From the NCBI GenBank assembly GCA_031261325.1, contig JAISKH010000063.1, positions 26,818-90,817 of the forward strand: a DNA stretch of 64,000 nt, read 5' to 3'. This stretch comes from Oscillospiraceae bacterium (GTDB taxonomy: Bacteria; Bacillota; Clostridia; Oscillospirales; Oscillospiraceae). Shown here one piece after another: positions 19,085-27,755 of this stretch (its first letter is position 1; the number at the start of each line of letters is the position of its first letter). A program made the translations under genes and the position numbers. Below the pieces are notes generated by a model. That model was not told the DNA's origin. It made no database searches and saw nothing but the letters and a program-made list of their open reading frames with translations.

Positions 19085-19117
19085 TGCTGATAACTCCTTT
19101 ACTTAAAATTTATTTAT

Positions 19118-19157
19118 ACAAGAGCCGGGGCGTGGCGGCATCGCCCTCGGTTCTTGT
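19118..19157 (-). other. hairpin between signal peptidase and first matrix gene
   Basis: Imperfect inverted repeat (left 19118-19132, right 19142-19157; common part ACAAGA and CCG/GGGCG) followed in the minus direction by an A/T-rich stretch with TTTT just before the ribosome binding site. Possible attenuator setting the ratio of enzyme to matrix protein. Confidence 0.5.
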
Positions 19158-19162
19158 GTAAA

Positions 19163-19834
19163 TCATGGTTGAGTCGTCGTTTCCGACTTCTCTTTCTCCC
19201 GCTTCTTCTCCGAGAAGAAGGTGTTCAGCGACACGCGCAGAATCAGCAGCACGCCGAGAACCGCGAGTACTGAAACGACGTTCTCCGCTATCCAAAACAG
19301 CGCCGTGCCGATATGCGGTATGCTGACCCTGACTATGCCCACGACATTCGCGGAGAAAACCGTCTTAAGGTCGGGCATCTCGTTTTCAATGCCCTGCGTT
19401 GTGAATCCGCGTTCGCCCGTGTCTTCGTAGTTCTCGATGATGCCGACGACGCGGTGCGTTATGGTGCTGTTGTCCTCGCGCAGATACGTCACGTCGTCGC
19501 CGAGCTGAATCGTGTTCGGGTCAACCCTCTCGCTTATCACTAGCGAGCCTTGCGGTATTTCCGACTGCATACTCTTCGTCAAAACCGTATAGAACGAGTA
19601 CCCGCCGACCGTGCGGAAGAAGAACGCCCCCGCAATCACGAGCACGAGCGTGAGATAGAACATCACATTGCCCAGCCGCTTGACCTTCGCGGGCTTCGGC
19701 TTGTCCGATTGCGCCGCGCCCGCAACGGGTATGCCCGTGTCGCGCCGCGACATGTACTCTTTTTCGGTTCGCTCAAACTCTCGGGCGGCTTCATTGACGT
19801 CTATCATTTTCACGCCGTTTGTAGTGTTATCCAT
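19163..19834 (-). CDS. sipW: SipW-type (ER-type) signal peptidase I of surface locus 1
   Basis: A 223-residue membrane peptidase that should remove the signal peptides of the matrix proteins downstream. It has an unusual cytoplasmic extension of about 55 residues, membrane helix 1 (about 57-76), the catalytic serine S88 in TKSMQSEIP, a histidine in place of the bacterial lysine (H127 in THRVVG), and a second helix near 180-200 with a highly charged tail. The GD aspartate normally following the histidine is missing (QGIEN), but a later PD aspartate (D155) is kept, so a Ser-His-Asp set is still possible. First gene of the five-gene minus-strand run. Confidence 0.85.
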   Translation of the reverse strand: MDNTTNGVKMIDVNEAAREFERTEKEYMSRRDTGIPVAGAAQSDKPKPAKVKRLGNVMFYLTLVLVIAGAFFFRTVGGYSFYTVLTKSMQSEIPQGSLVISERVDPNTIQLGDDVTYLREDNSTITHRVVGIIENYEDTGERGFTTQGIENEMPDLKTVFSANVVGIVRVSIPHIGTALFWIAENVVSVLAVLGVLLILRVSLNTFFSEKKREKEKSETTTQP

Positions 19835-19881
19835 GATGTCTCACGCTCCCTTAAAATAGATTCAAATTGCACGAAATTCAA

Positions 19882-19910
19882 TTGACTCTAACGTTTCGTC
19901 GTGGTATAAT
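19882..19910 (+). promoter_or_regulatory. near-consensus sigma-A promoter with no close gene
   Basis: TTGACT (19882-19887), exactly 17 bases, TATAAT (19905-19910). The nearest plus-strand start is the MerR-type gene about 380 bases downstream, so the transcript would have a long leader or be a non-coding RNA. Confidence 0.7.
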
Positions 19911-20260
19911 GAATACGTTTTAATGTCGATTCATGTCGCTTTTTCGCGCATCTGTTACAGACTTTTTATTTCGGCTTCATTTTCATGCTCGTTCTGTACC
20001 ACGTGTTTAGTTTAACTGTTCATGGAACCGGAATGTCAATACCTTTATCAAAACGGCAAAAAGTTTTTTATTGTCACTTTATTTGGCGCGTTGTAAATAA
20101 GATGTAACCATTCCTATCCCAAATAAAGCCCGTAATATCAGGCTTTTGAAGCAAATGTCCGCAAAAGCGTTTTCTCCCATTTGGTTTCAAATAGAAAAAT
20201 CCGATTACAAAAATCCAACATTTTCTCCAAAAATATCGGGCAAAAATCTTTAAGCCAACT

Positions 20261-20281
20261 TGAAGGTTTTACCTGAAGGTT
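20261..20281 (+). promoter_or_regulatory. direct/inverted repeat before the MerR-type gene, probable operator
   Basis: TGAAGGTT occurs at 20261-20268 and 20274-20281, and the middle contains the palindrome AGGT-TTT-ACCT. MerR-family regulators bind such elements in their own promoters. Confidence 0.45.
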
Positions 20282-20298
20282 AGAAAGGCGGCATATCA

Positions 20299-21120
20299 AT
20301 GAACGGAACGGACCTATTAACAATCAAGCAATTCTCGGAATTTACGGGCATGAAGCAATCTGTTTTGCGGTATTACGACGAAATCGGGCTGTTTGCCCCC
20401 GTCAAGCGCGGGGAGAACGGCTATCGCTATTATTCGCCGCAGCAGATTATTACGGTCAAGCTCATCAACGTGCTGAACGACCTGCAAACGACGCTGAAAG
20501 AAATCAGCGAGCTTGAGTCGCACCGCACGCCGGAGAGCATTTTGGATTTGCTGATTCGTCAGGAAACCAAATTCGACATTGAAATGCGCCGCCTGCAAGC
20601 GTCGTATTCAATTACGCACGTGTTCCGCGGCTTGATTCAAACCGGCATTTCCGCCAACGAATTTGAAATCGTTGACACAGAGGCTGATGAAATTCCGATT
20701 ATTCTCGGACCCGTCAACGACTTTGCCGAGAACCATGTCTTTTACGAGACGTTCATTCGGTTTTGCCAGGACGCGCAAAGCTCGCGCGTCAACCCCAGTT
20801 ATCCCGTCGGCGGGTATTTCGAGACTATTGACGACTTCGTCGCCATACCGTCGCAGCCGACGCGCTTCTTCTCAATGGACCCCACGGGTCACGAAAGAAA
20901 AGCCGCCGGGCGGCAGCTCTTCGCCTATACCCGCGGCTATTACGGCGAGATGGGCGACTCGCCCCAGCGTCTGCTCGCCTATGCGGAGGAGCACGACCTC
21001 GTGTTCACGGGTCCGCTGTACGTAATCTACGTGCTCGACGAAATCAGCGTCAAGGACCCCCAGCAATACCTCTCCCAAGTCTCCGTCCCCGTCGCCCCGA
21101 AAAAGAAGCTGTCGGTGTAG
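20299..21120 (+). CDS. MerR-family transcriptional regulator with GyrI-like effector domain
   Basis: A 273-residue regulator. Residues about 7-75 form the MerR winged helix (LTIKQFSEFTGMKQSVLRYY, then GLFAPVKRGENGYRYYS), followed by a dimerising coiled coil (about 80-118) and an effector-binding GyrI/BmrR-like domain (about 125-273, with GGYFETIDDF and the final YVIYVLDE). BmrR-type proteins bind cationic or lipophilic drugs and activate exporter genes; no exporter is adjacent here. AAAGG ribosome binding site about 10 bases upstream. A perfect terminator follows, so it is transcribed alone. Confidence 0.9.
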   Translation: MNGTDLLTIKQFSEFTGMKQSVLRYYDEIGLFAPVKRGENGYRYYSPQQIITVKLINVLNDLQTTLKEISELESHRTPESILDLLIRQETKFDIEMRRLQASYSITHVFRGLIQTGISANEFEIVDTEADEIPIILGPVNDFAENHVFYETFIRFCQDAQSSRVNPSYPVGGYFETIDDFVAIPSQPTRFFSMDPTGHERKAAGRQLFAYTRGYYGEMGDSPQRLLAYAEEHDLVFTGPLYVIYVLDEISVKDPQQYLSQVSVPVAPKKKLSV

Positions 21121-21138
21121 CGGCGCAATTTCAACTGA

Positions 21139-21179
21139 AAATAAGGCTGTCAAAATGCAACATTTTGACAGCCTTATTT
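21139..21179 (+). terminator. intrinsic terminator after the MerR-type gene
   Basis: A perfect 19-bp stem (21139-21157 with 21161-21179) around a 3-base loop, ending in T-rich sequence. Confidence 0.92.
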
Positions 21180-21288
21180 ATTTCTTCCAACCCGCGGTTG
21201 GAAAACCCGCACTACAGTCCAAGCAACGCGCCATTGCTTTCGCCGCGATGCGGCATTATAATAACGCCATAAAAAGGAGGTCGCGCCC

Positions 21289-21525
21289 ATGTCAAACATC
21301 AATTTCAACGAACAGCTTACCCGTCTGCGCAAGCAGCGCGGACTGTTCGTCGGCATGGACGCAATCCGCGAAAAGTGCGGCTTCGGCGAGGATAAGATTC
21401 GCGAAGCTTTCAACCGGCTGCCCGTCCGGCACAAGCAGCTCGACGGCGGCGGCTTCGGTAACAGAATTGAGGGCAGCAACATGCATATTCCGTCGCTGCT
21501 CGCCCTGTTTATCCACCCGCTGTAA
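21289..21525 (+). CDS. 78-residue orphan protein, unknown function
   Basis: A small basic soluble protein starting MSNINFNEQLTRLRKQRG. It is supported by a perfect AAAGGAGG ribosome binding site 8 bases before the ATG and a strong terminator right after the stop. Residues about 8-45 look helical and could form a small helix-turn-helix-like unit (LRKQRGLFVGMDAIREKCGF, then EDKIREAF), but I do not recognise a family. It stands alone between the MerR-type gene and the FIST/kinase operon. Confidence 0.7.
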   Translation: MSNINFNEQLTRLRKQRGLFVGMDAIREKCGFGEDKIREAFNRLPVRHKQLDGGGFGNRIEGSNMHIPSLLALFIHPL

Positions 21526-21534
21526 ACGCGAAAA

Positions 21535-21571
21535 GGCGCGGGCGTGAACCTCTCGGTTTCACGCCCGCGCC
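21535..21571. terminator. bidirectional terminator
   Basis: A perfect 14-bp stem (arms starting GGCGCGGGCG) between the 78-aa gene (plus) and the hybrid kinase (minus); T-rich sequence follows on both sides. Confidence 0.85.
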
Positions 21572-21599
21572 TGATTTTAGTCGTATTTCACAGCCGCGT

Positions 21600-23792
21600 T
21601 CAGTCGGGCTTCACCAAATACTTGCGCAGCTTTTCCAGCACTTCCTTGAAGTCAATCGGCTTGCCCACGTGGTCGTTCATGCCCGATTCAAGGCAACGCT
21701 CAATGTCCTCGCGGAACACGTTTGCGGTCATCGCGATAATCGGCACGCGCTTCGCGTTCGGCGCGTCAAACGCGCGTATGCGCCGCGTCGCCTCATAGCC
21801 GTCCATTTCCGGCATCTGCACGTCCATGAATATCACGTCGTACTTGTCGGGATTAGCGGTGAACATGTCCACCGCGACGGTGCCGTTTTCCGCGCAGTCA
21901 ATGCCGATACCCGCCGGCTCAAGCAACACCTGAACAATCTCGCGGTTAATTTCCACGTCCTCAACGAGCAGCAGACGATAATCCTCAAAGCGGTCCTCAA
22001 TGTCCGTCTCCGTGTCCTCAACCTCCGAACCGCCAAGTCCGAGACATTCGGAAATGCAGTCGGCAATGTCGGACGGGAACAGCGGCTTTGACAGGAATTT
22101 ATCAACGCCCGCCTGTTTCGCTTCGTCCTCGATAAGGCTCCATTCCGTAGAGGAAATCATGATAACGACGCTATTTCCCGCGCCAACCGCCTTGATGCGG
22201 CGCGACAACTCAATGCCGTTCATTCCCGACATGCGCCAGTCCACAAAGTAAACGTCATACGCGCCGCCCGATTCAATCATGCCGAGAGCTTGCTCGCCGC
22301 TCAACGCAACGTCACACGCGACCTCCATGCGCCGCAGTATTTCCTCGAAATACTCAAGCACGTCGGGCGCGTCGTCCACCACGAGCACGCGACTGTTCCG
22401 CCAATTAACCTCGGGGTCAAGCATACTCTGCGGCAGGGCGGAGCCGCGCTCCACCTGTACCGTAAACGCGAATGTGGAGCCATGCCCAAGCTTGGACTCC
22501 AGCCATATCCTGCCGCCCATCAGCTCGACAATGTTCTTCGATATGGCAAGCCCCAAGCCCGTGCCGCCGAACTTGCGCGATATACCGCTGTCCGCCTGCT
22601 CAAACGACGTGAACAGTCTCGACTTCTGCTCGTCGCTCACGCCGATACCCGTATCCGTAACCTCAACCTGTATCGTGCAAATATTGCCCTCTTCCTTGAC
22701 GAGCCGCGCTTTCAGGTGAATAGCCCCGTGCTCGGGCGTGAATTTCACGGCGTTGGACAGCAGATTGGTGATAACCTGCGCCAGACGCTGGTCGTCGCTT
22801 ATAACCTTGCGCGGGATTCGCGCGTCTATATGTACGGTAAAGTTCTGGTGCTTTTCGTCCACGCGGAAGCTGCTGACATGGACGACGCGTTGCAGCATCT
22901 TCTCGAAATTGAACTCCGTGAACGACAAATCGAACTTGTTCGCCTCAATCTTGGACATATCCAGAATGTCGTTGATAACGCCGAGCAAGTGCGTGGAAGC
23001 CTCTTCAATTTTCTCAAAGCAATAGTCCTTGCGGTCAATGTCGGACGCGGCTTCGCCAATCGTCGTCATGCCGATAATCGCGTTCATCGGCGTGCGCATC
23101 TCGTGGCTCATGTTGGAAAGGAACGTGCTCTTCGCGGCGTTCGCGCGTTCCGCTTCCTCGCGCGCCTGTTCAATCTCCGTCGTATCGTGGAAGATTATCA
23201 TAACGCCCTCGTTGCCGCCGTCCGCGCTCAACATCGGCGTGAAGTGCGCGATATACTTGCGTATGTCGCCGTCTCCGCCCAAGTCGCCCGTGTCCTCAAG
23301 CGTCAGCGTATCGTCCGACGACATGGCGCGCTGCAAGGTGTCAACCAATCTGCCAACCCTCGCGCGCGACTCGGACGACGTGAACCGCCCGAAAACCTCC
23401 TGAAACGTCATGCCGTTAATCGCGCCCGTTTCAGAAGTGTGCATTTTCTTCATAAAAACGTCGGTGCAGTACACAATCCGCAACGACTTGTCCACGAACA
23501 TAATGATGTTCGGGCTGTTCATCAGCAGCAGGTTCATGTACTTTTCAAGCTTTGCCTGTTCAACCGTGCGTATCGACAGCTGATTCTCTTTCACAAACGT
23601 GTTGAACTCGTTGTACGACACAGCGTCGCGCAGCTGCTGAATCTCGCGGGCGTTTTTGCGGTTGAGCTTTTTCAGCTCCGCCTCGCTTTCTTCCAGCTCG
23701 ATTACACGCCGTCGCAATCGCTCCGACTCGTTGAGGTCTATTTCGTTTTCGGCGTTCGCGCCGTTACCGGTAATGTTGTCTGTGTCAGCCAA
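21600..23792 (-). CDS. soluble hybrid histidine kinase (PAS, HisKA, HATPase, two receivers)
   Basis: A 730-residue cytoplasmic kinase. The start is most likely the TTG at 23790-23792: GGAGG lies 9 bases upstream, whereas the TTG at 23799 abuts it directly. Order: coiled coil (about 20-65), PAS domain (about 90-205), HisKA with H about 230 in [10 protein letters not shown], HATPase_c ([21 protein letters not shown]), receiver 1 ([10 protein letters not shown]) and receiver 2 ([10 protein letters not shown]). It has no membrane segments, so it depends on a partner for input. That is probably the FIST protein encoded 18 bases upstream. Its core is a paralogue of the kinase at 3592-6747. Confidence 0.92.
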   Translation of the reverse strand: MADTDNITGNGANAENEIDLNESERLRRRVIELEESEAELKKLNRKNAREIQQLRDAVSYNEFNTFVKENQLSIRTVEQAKLEKYMNLLLMNSPNIIMFVDKSLRIVYCTDVFMKKMHTSETGAINGMTFQEVFGRFTSSESRARVGRLVDTLQRAMSSDDTLTLEDTGDLGGDGDIRKYIAHFTPMLSADGGNEGVMIIFHDTTEIEQAREEAERANAAKSTFLSNMSHEMRTPMNAIIGMTTIGEAASDIDRKDYCFEKIEEASTHLLGVINDILDMSKIEANKFDLSFTEFNFEKMLQRVVHVSSFRVDEKHQNFTVHIDARIPRKVISDDQRLAQVITNLLSNAVKFTPEHGAIHLKARLVKEEGNICTIQVEVTDTGIGVSDEQKSRLFTSFEQADSGISRKFGGTGLGLAISKNIVELMGGRIWLESKLGHGSTFAFTVQVERGSALPQSMLDPEVNWRNSRVLVVDDAPDVLEYFEEILRRMEVACDVALSGEQALGMIESGGAYDVYFVDWRMSGMNGIELSRRIKAVGAGNSVVIMISSTEWSLIEDEAKQAGVDKFLSKPLFPSDIADCISECLGLGGSEVEDTETDIEDRFEDYRLLLVEDVEINREIVQVLLEPAGIGIDCAENGTVAVDMFTANPDKYDVIFMDVQMPEMDGYEATRRIRAFDAPNAKRVPIIAMTANVFREDIERCLESGMNDHVGKPIDFKEVLEKLRKYLVKPD

Positions 23793-23810
23793 AATGAGCA
23801 ACCTCCTCGA

Positions 23811-24971
23811 CTAAAAAACACATGCGACGCAAGAGTAATTGTGCATTTTATTGTAAGTTTTTCCGTCCTCGCCGTAAATCGGGCACAGCTCCCCCGCCAC
23901 GTATGCCACCGAATACGGGGTTTTGTCGCCGACGGTCGCGGTAATCTCTCGAATTTCCTCTTCCCTGTCGGGCGAAAGCATCAAAAAGCGGCTCACGCAT
24001 GTGAATATCAGAACGCCGTCGTCGCCGCTGACAGCCGAAATGCGCTCAAGCGCTTCGCGCGACGTACCCATAATGCCGTCGTGGTCAATCTGCCCAATTG
24101 AGATTGTCGCGCCCACGGGTATCGCGCCGCCGATAAGCGCGTCGCCATTCTCAAAGACGTTGTACACCCGCAACGCGACGGGGCGCGAGCCGTTGCCGTA
24201 ATCCACCACAAGCGGCACGTTAACCGCGGAAATTCCCGAATCCGCGCGGGTAAGCACTCCGCGCTCCTTCAAATATTCCATAAGCGGCACGCCGTTGACC
24301 TTTTTCAGCACGCAACCCTCCGCCTCCGTAACCGTGGCTTTCTGCTTGCTGACGTTCCTGTCCGGCAGAGAGGACACGATGAATTGCGGCTTAACCTCGC
24401 CGTGCATCAGGAGGAATGCCGCCGCGCGCTTGTCGCCGTCGCCGTTTTTGAACGTGAAGCAATTCTCCTGCGTCAGCAACACGTCGCTGGAAAGTCCGCC
24501 GAATATCGGCGCGCCGCCGCACAGCGTGTTCAGCCGCTCCAGAAGTACCGCGCCGCTCAAGTCCGCACTGAGCGGGAAAAACGAAATGACAAGCGACGGT
24601 TCCCCCGCGAGCTTTTGCCGAGCCGCGTCGTATGCGTCGGTCATCGTTTTCTCGTAATCGCTCATATAAAGCGGCGCGGACACCGCCGTTTCAAACGTCA
24701 CGTCGTCGCTCGTTAAAACCGTAAGGCTCAAGCTGTACATGCCGTAACCCGCGGCGGTCGCGCAGGACATCGTCGTCGCGCCAATCACGTCGAAGGGCAG
24801 CTTCTCGCTCAATTCGCGCAGAATGCCCGTTGCGATAAATTCGGAATGACAGCTCACAATCCCGACGGAATTTTTCCTCAAGCCGTTGAGGTCAATCTGC
24901 TCAAGAATTTCAGCCAGCGCGCCCTCCGCCTCATCAATCTCCGCCGTATACGCGGTTAGTATTTTAACCAT
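23811..24971 (-). CDS. FIST-domain sensory protein
   Basis: A 386-residue soluble protein with FIST_N (about 25-215) and FIST_C (about 220-370) domains; telling segments are GATTMSCATAAGYG, ADLSGAVLLERLN, IFGGLSSD and FTCVSRFLML. FIST proteins are thought to sense small molecules, often amino acids, and are commonly encoded beside signalling enzymes. The ATG at 24969-24971 is chosen for its GGGAGG site with a 7-base spacer. The C-terminal GELCPIYG and final cysteine pair (SCVACVF) suggest a reactive cysteine end. It forms an operon with the hybrid kinase downstream. Confidence 0.88.
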   Translation of the reverse strand: MVKILTAYTAEIDEAEGALAEILEQIDLNGLRKNSVGIVSCHSEFIATGILRELSEKLPFDVIGATTMSCATAAGYGMYSLSLTVLTSDDVTFETAVSAPLYMSDYEKTMTDAYDAARQKLAGEPSLVISFFPLSADLSGAVLLERLNTLCGGAPIFGGLSSDVLLTQENCFTFKNGDGDKRAAAFLLMHGEVKPQFIVSSLPDRNVSKQKATVTEAEGCVLKKVNGVPLMEYLKERGVLTRADSGISAVNVPLVVDYGNGSRPVALRVYNVFENGDALIGGAIPVGATISIGQIDHDGIMGTSREALERISAVSGDDGVLIFTCVSRFLMLSPDREEEIREITATVGDKTPYSVAYVAGELCPIYGEDGKTYNKMHNYSCVACVF

Positions 24972-25096
24972 GTTCGAGCCTCCCATAATTCGGGCATATC
25001 AATTTCAATGCCCGTTTTCCCTATTTTTTATTATAACACAAGTAATGCCAAAGGAAAAGCCCGATTACAAAATATTGTTTCCCGCATACATTGCAA

Positions 25097-25125
25097 AACC
25101 GTCGGCATTTGTCATGCCGACGGTT
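25097..25125 (-). terminator. terminator of the liv-azl operon
   Basis: A perfect 12-bp stem (AACCGTCGGCAT arms, 25097-25108 and 25114-25125) with a 5-base loop; T-rich sequence follows on the minus strand. Confidence 0.85.
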
Positions 25126-25145
25126 CTTATAGCCGCAAATCGCAA

Positions 25146-25475
25146 TCACGCAAACAATACCTGCACCATCAGCATGTAGGCGACGGTGCCCACCGCAATG
25201 GCGAGTAGCGAGTTCTTAAACGCGAGAAACAACGCCGCCACAAGCAAAATCGCCAGTAACTCCGGCGCGCCGTGCGGGTTCTCCAAGATAACCGTGTTTT
25301 TCAGGCAGTAGACGACAAGCATCGCCGTAATCGCGAACGGCAATACGCGCCCCAGGTAAACCACAAACTTCGGCGTGGGCTTCCCCGCGGGGAACAGCGC
25401 GAACGCCAACGCGCGCGTTATAAACGTCGCGGCGGCAAAGACCGCCACCATGATAATCGCTTCGAGCGTCGTCAT
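25146..25475 (-). CDS. azlD: AzlD-family branched-chain amino acid export subunit
   Basis: A 109-residue membrane protein with four hydrophobic segments and the AzlD hallmark near the N-terminus (AATFITRALAFALFPAG). With AzlC it forms an exporter of branched-chain amino acids or analogues in the membrane. It overlaps the azlC stop by 4 bases (ATGA), so translation is coupled. The last gene of the branched-chain amino acid run; a terminator follows. Confidence 0.9.
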   Translation of the reverse strand: MTTLEAIIMVAVFAAATFITRALAFALFPAGKPTPKFVVYLGRVLPFAITAMLVVYCLKNTVILENPHGAPELLAILLVAALFLAFKNSLLAIAVGTVAYMLMVQVLFA

Positions 25476-26182
25476 TCCCGCACCTCCCTGTCAAGCGGTT
25501 TTTTGAACAGGCTGAACAGTATAACGAGCGCAGCCATGCACGCGAGAATAAACCAATTCGGTCCGAACACCAGTCGGCACACGATTGACGCGCCCAGTCC
25601 GATTAGCGCGGGCGTGCGGTTCTGCTTCTTCTTCCATTGGTCAAGGAAGATAACCACAAACAACGCCGTCATTACGAAGTCAATGCCGAGCGTGTTGATA
25701 CTCATCGCGCCGCCGATTAGCCCACCGACCGTGCAACCGACAATCCAGTACAGATGGTCAAGCACGCTGATTGCGAGGTAAAATCGCTCCTCGCTCATGC
25801 CCTTCGGCGGCTTGGCGGAGCAATGCAGCGCGAACGTCTCGTCAGTCAGCGCGAAAATCATGTACAGCTTCGCCTTGCCGTAGCTCTTGAACCGCTCCAG
25901 CATTGACACGCCGTAAAACACGTGCCGCGCGTTCACCATCAGCGTCACAAGAAACGCGCCGAGCGGGTCGAACCCCGCCGCCATAAGCCCCACGGCGACG
26001 AACTGCGCCGAGCCTGCGTAAATCGTGACCGCCATCGCGAAAGCCCACAGCGCGCCGTAACCCTTGCTTGCCAGCAAAATGCCAAAGGCCATGCCCATAA
26101 AGACATAGCCCGTAAGTACGGGGATAGTGTGCGGGAATGCCGCCGCGACTATCCCCTTTTTACGCTTATTACGTTTGTCCAC
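25472..26182 (-). CDS. azlC: AzlC-family branched-chain amino acid export protein
   Basis: A 236-residue membrane protein with about six to seven hydrophobic segments and the AzlC signature (GYVFMGMAFGILL, then YAGSAQFVAVGLM, and VNARHVFYG). The start is a GTG with AAGGGG upstream. It begins 20 bases after livF ends, on the same strand, so an importer (Liv) and an exporter (AzlCD) for the same amino acids appear to share one transcript. Confidence 0.92.
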   Translation of the reverse strand: MDKRNKRKKGIVAAAFPHTIPVLTGYVFMGMAFGILLASKGYGALWAFAMAVTIYAGSAQFVAVGLMAAGFDPLGAFLVTLMVNARHVFYGVSMLERFKSYGKAKLYMIFALTDETFALHCSAKPPKGMSEERFYLAISVLDHLYWIVGCTVGGLIGGAMSINTLGIDFVMTALFVVIFLDQWKKKQNRTPALIGLGASIVCRLVFGPNWFILACMAALVILFSLFKKPLDREVRE

Positions 26183-26202
26183 TTGATTAGCCCCTTAAAC
26201 GC

Positions 26203-26904
26203 CTACCCGCCGAGGTACGCTTTTTTTACGTCTTCGTTGCCCGCAAGCTCGTGCGCGTCGCCCTGCATGACGATGTGCCCCGTCTCAAGAACATACGCGC
26301 GGCTCGCGACCGATAACGCCATTTGCGCGTTCTGCTCAACGAGCAGGATAGTCGTGCCCTCGCGGTTCATCTCCGTGATTGTTGAAAATATCTGCTCCAC
26401 CAAAATCGGCGCAAGCCCCATGGACGGCTCGTCCAGCATTAGCAGCTTCGGGTGGCTCATGAGTGCTCTGCCCATCGCGAGCATCTGTTGCTCTCCGCCC
26501 GAAAGCGTGCCCGCAACCTGCTTGCGCCGCTCCGCAAGGCGGGGGAACAACGCGTAAGCGCGCTCCAAGTCGTCCGGCACGCCGCTCGCTTTCTGCGTGT
26601 ACGCGCCCATTTCAAGGTTTTCCTTAACCGTCATGCGCAGGAACACGCGCCGTCCCTCCGGCACCTGCGCAAGTCCGCGCTCGACAATCTTGTGCGGAGC
26701 CATCGCGCCTATATTCTCGTCCATAAAGCTTATACCGCCCGTGCGCGAGCGCAGCAAGCCCGAAATGGTTTGCAGGATTGTGCTCTTCCCCGCGCCGTTC
26801 GCGCCAATCAGCGTAACAATCTCGCCCTCGTTAACCTCAAGCGAAACCTCTTTAACCGCGTGAATCGCGTCATAATAGACGTTGATGTCATTGACCTTCA
26901 GCAT
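26203..26904 (-). CDS. livF: branched-chain amino acid ABC transporter, ATP-binding protein LivF
   Basis: A 233-residue ATPase that powers import by LivHM. Walker A is GANGAGKST (about 35-43), the signature is LSGGEQQ, Walker B is LLMLDEPSMGLAP, and the switch histidine is replaced by glutamine context LLVEQN, which is normal for LivF. The start at 26902-26904 has AGGAGG upstream and overlaps the livG stop (TAATG); a longer frame to 27024 is an artefact of the overlap. Confidence 0.96.
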   Translation of the reverse strand: MLKVNDINVYYDAIHAVKEVSLEVNEGEIVTLIGANGAGKSTILQTISGLLRSRTGGISFMDENIGAMAPHKIVERGLAQVPEGRRVFLRMTVKENLEMGAYTQKASGVPDDLERAYALFPRLAERRKQVAGTLSGGEQQMLAMGRALMSHPKLLMLDEPSMGLAPILVEQIFSTITEMNREGTTILLVEQNAQMALSVASRAYVLETGHIVMQGDAHELAGNEDVKKAYLGG

Positions 26905-27755
26905 TACCCGTCCTCCTTCTGCCTGCCGAGATACGCCTCGATAACGACGGGATTGTTCTGTATCTCGCTCGGCGTGCCCTTGGCGATAATCTTGCCGAAG
27001 TTCAGCACGCAAATGCCCTCGCATATGCCCATGACAAGGTTCATGTCGTGCTCAATCAGCATAACGGCAACACCGAACGTGTCCCGCACCTTAACGATGT
27101 TCTCCATAAGCTCGCCCGTTTCGGAGGGGTTCATGCCCGCCGCCGGCTCGTCGAGCAGCAGCAGCTTCGGCGCGGTCGCAAGAGCGCGGATAATCTCAAG
27201 CCGCCTCTGCGCGCCGTATGGCAGCGCGCCCGCGCGGTCATGCACCATGTGCTCCATATTGAATATGGACAGCAGCTCCCGCACGCGCTCGTTCGCTTGC
27301 TTCTCCTGCTTCCAATAATTCGGCAGACGCAGAACGCCGCTGAACATGCCGTATTTAATGTGGTTGTGCAAACCCAACTTAACGTTGTCCTCCACAGAGA
27401 GGTTGCTGAAAAGCCGAATGTTCTGGAACGTGCGCGCAACGCCCGCGCGATTCACCTGAACCGTGCTCATGCCCATCGTGTCGTTCCCGTTGAGCAGGAT
27501 TGTTCCGCGCGTAGGTTGATACACCTTTGACAGCAGGTTGAACACCGTCGTCTTTCCCGCGCCGTTCGGACCGATTAGCCCCACAATCTCCGTCGGGCTT
27601 ATGGCGAGGTTAAACCCCTCCAGCGCGGTCAGTCCGCCGAAGTCTATGCCGAGATTGCGCGCCTCAAGTATCGGCGGCTTGTCAACGTCGCGCTCCGGCA
27701 CATAGTTCGTCGCCGGTACGGGCACAAGCTTTGTCTCTTTTCTCGGTTCACTCAT
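26904..27755 (-). CDS. livG: branched-chain amino acid ABC transporter, ATP-binding protein LivG
   Basis: A 283-residue ATPase paired with LivF. Walker A GPNGAGKTT, the LivG-specific VARTFQNIRLF, Walker B LLLLDEPAAGMNP and LIEHDM are visible. It has about 28 extra N-terminal residues before the ABC fold compared with the common form. The start overlaps the livM stop by 4 bases and the stop overlaps the livF start, so the module is tightly coupled. Confidence 0.96.
   Translation of the reverse strand: MSEPRKETKLVPVPATNYVPERDVDKPPILEARNLGIDFGGLTALEGFNLAISPTEIVGLIGPNGAGKTTVFNLLSKVYQPTRGTILLNGNDTMGMSTVQVNRAGVARTFQNIRLFSNLSVEDNVKLGLHNHIKYGMFSGVLRLPNYWKQEKQANERVRELLSIFNMEHMVHDRAGALPYGAQRRLEIIRALATAPKLLLLDEPAAGMNPSETGELMENIVKVRDTFGVAVMLIEHDMNLVMGICEGICVLNFGKIIAKGTPSEIQNNPVVIEAYLGRQKEDG

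Larger units (their letters stand above)
19835..20298. other. 464-base intergenic region between surface locus 1 and the MerR-type gene
   Basis: AT-rich stretch between divergent genes. It holds one very good plus-strand promoter (19882-19910), a weak minus-strand candidate for the sipW run (TTGACA at 20034-20039 with a poor -10 at about 20011-20016), and the promoter/operator repeats next to the MerR-type start. No ORF or known RNA is visible in the 380 bases after the strong promoter. Confidence 0.55.

Noticed and set aside
22290..24101. 603-codon plus-strand frame across the FIST/kinase operon
   Set aside because: Shadow frame opposite two clear genes; composition is H/R/L/V-rich without domains.
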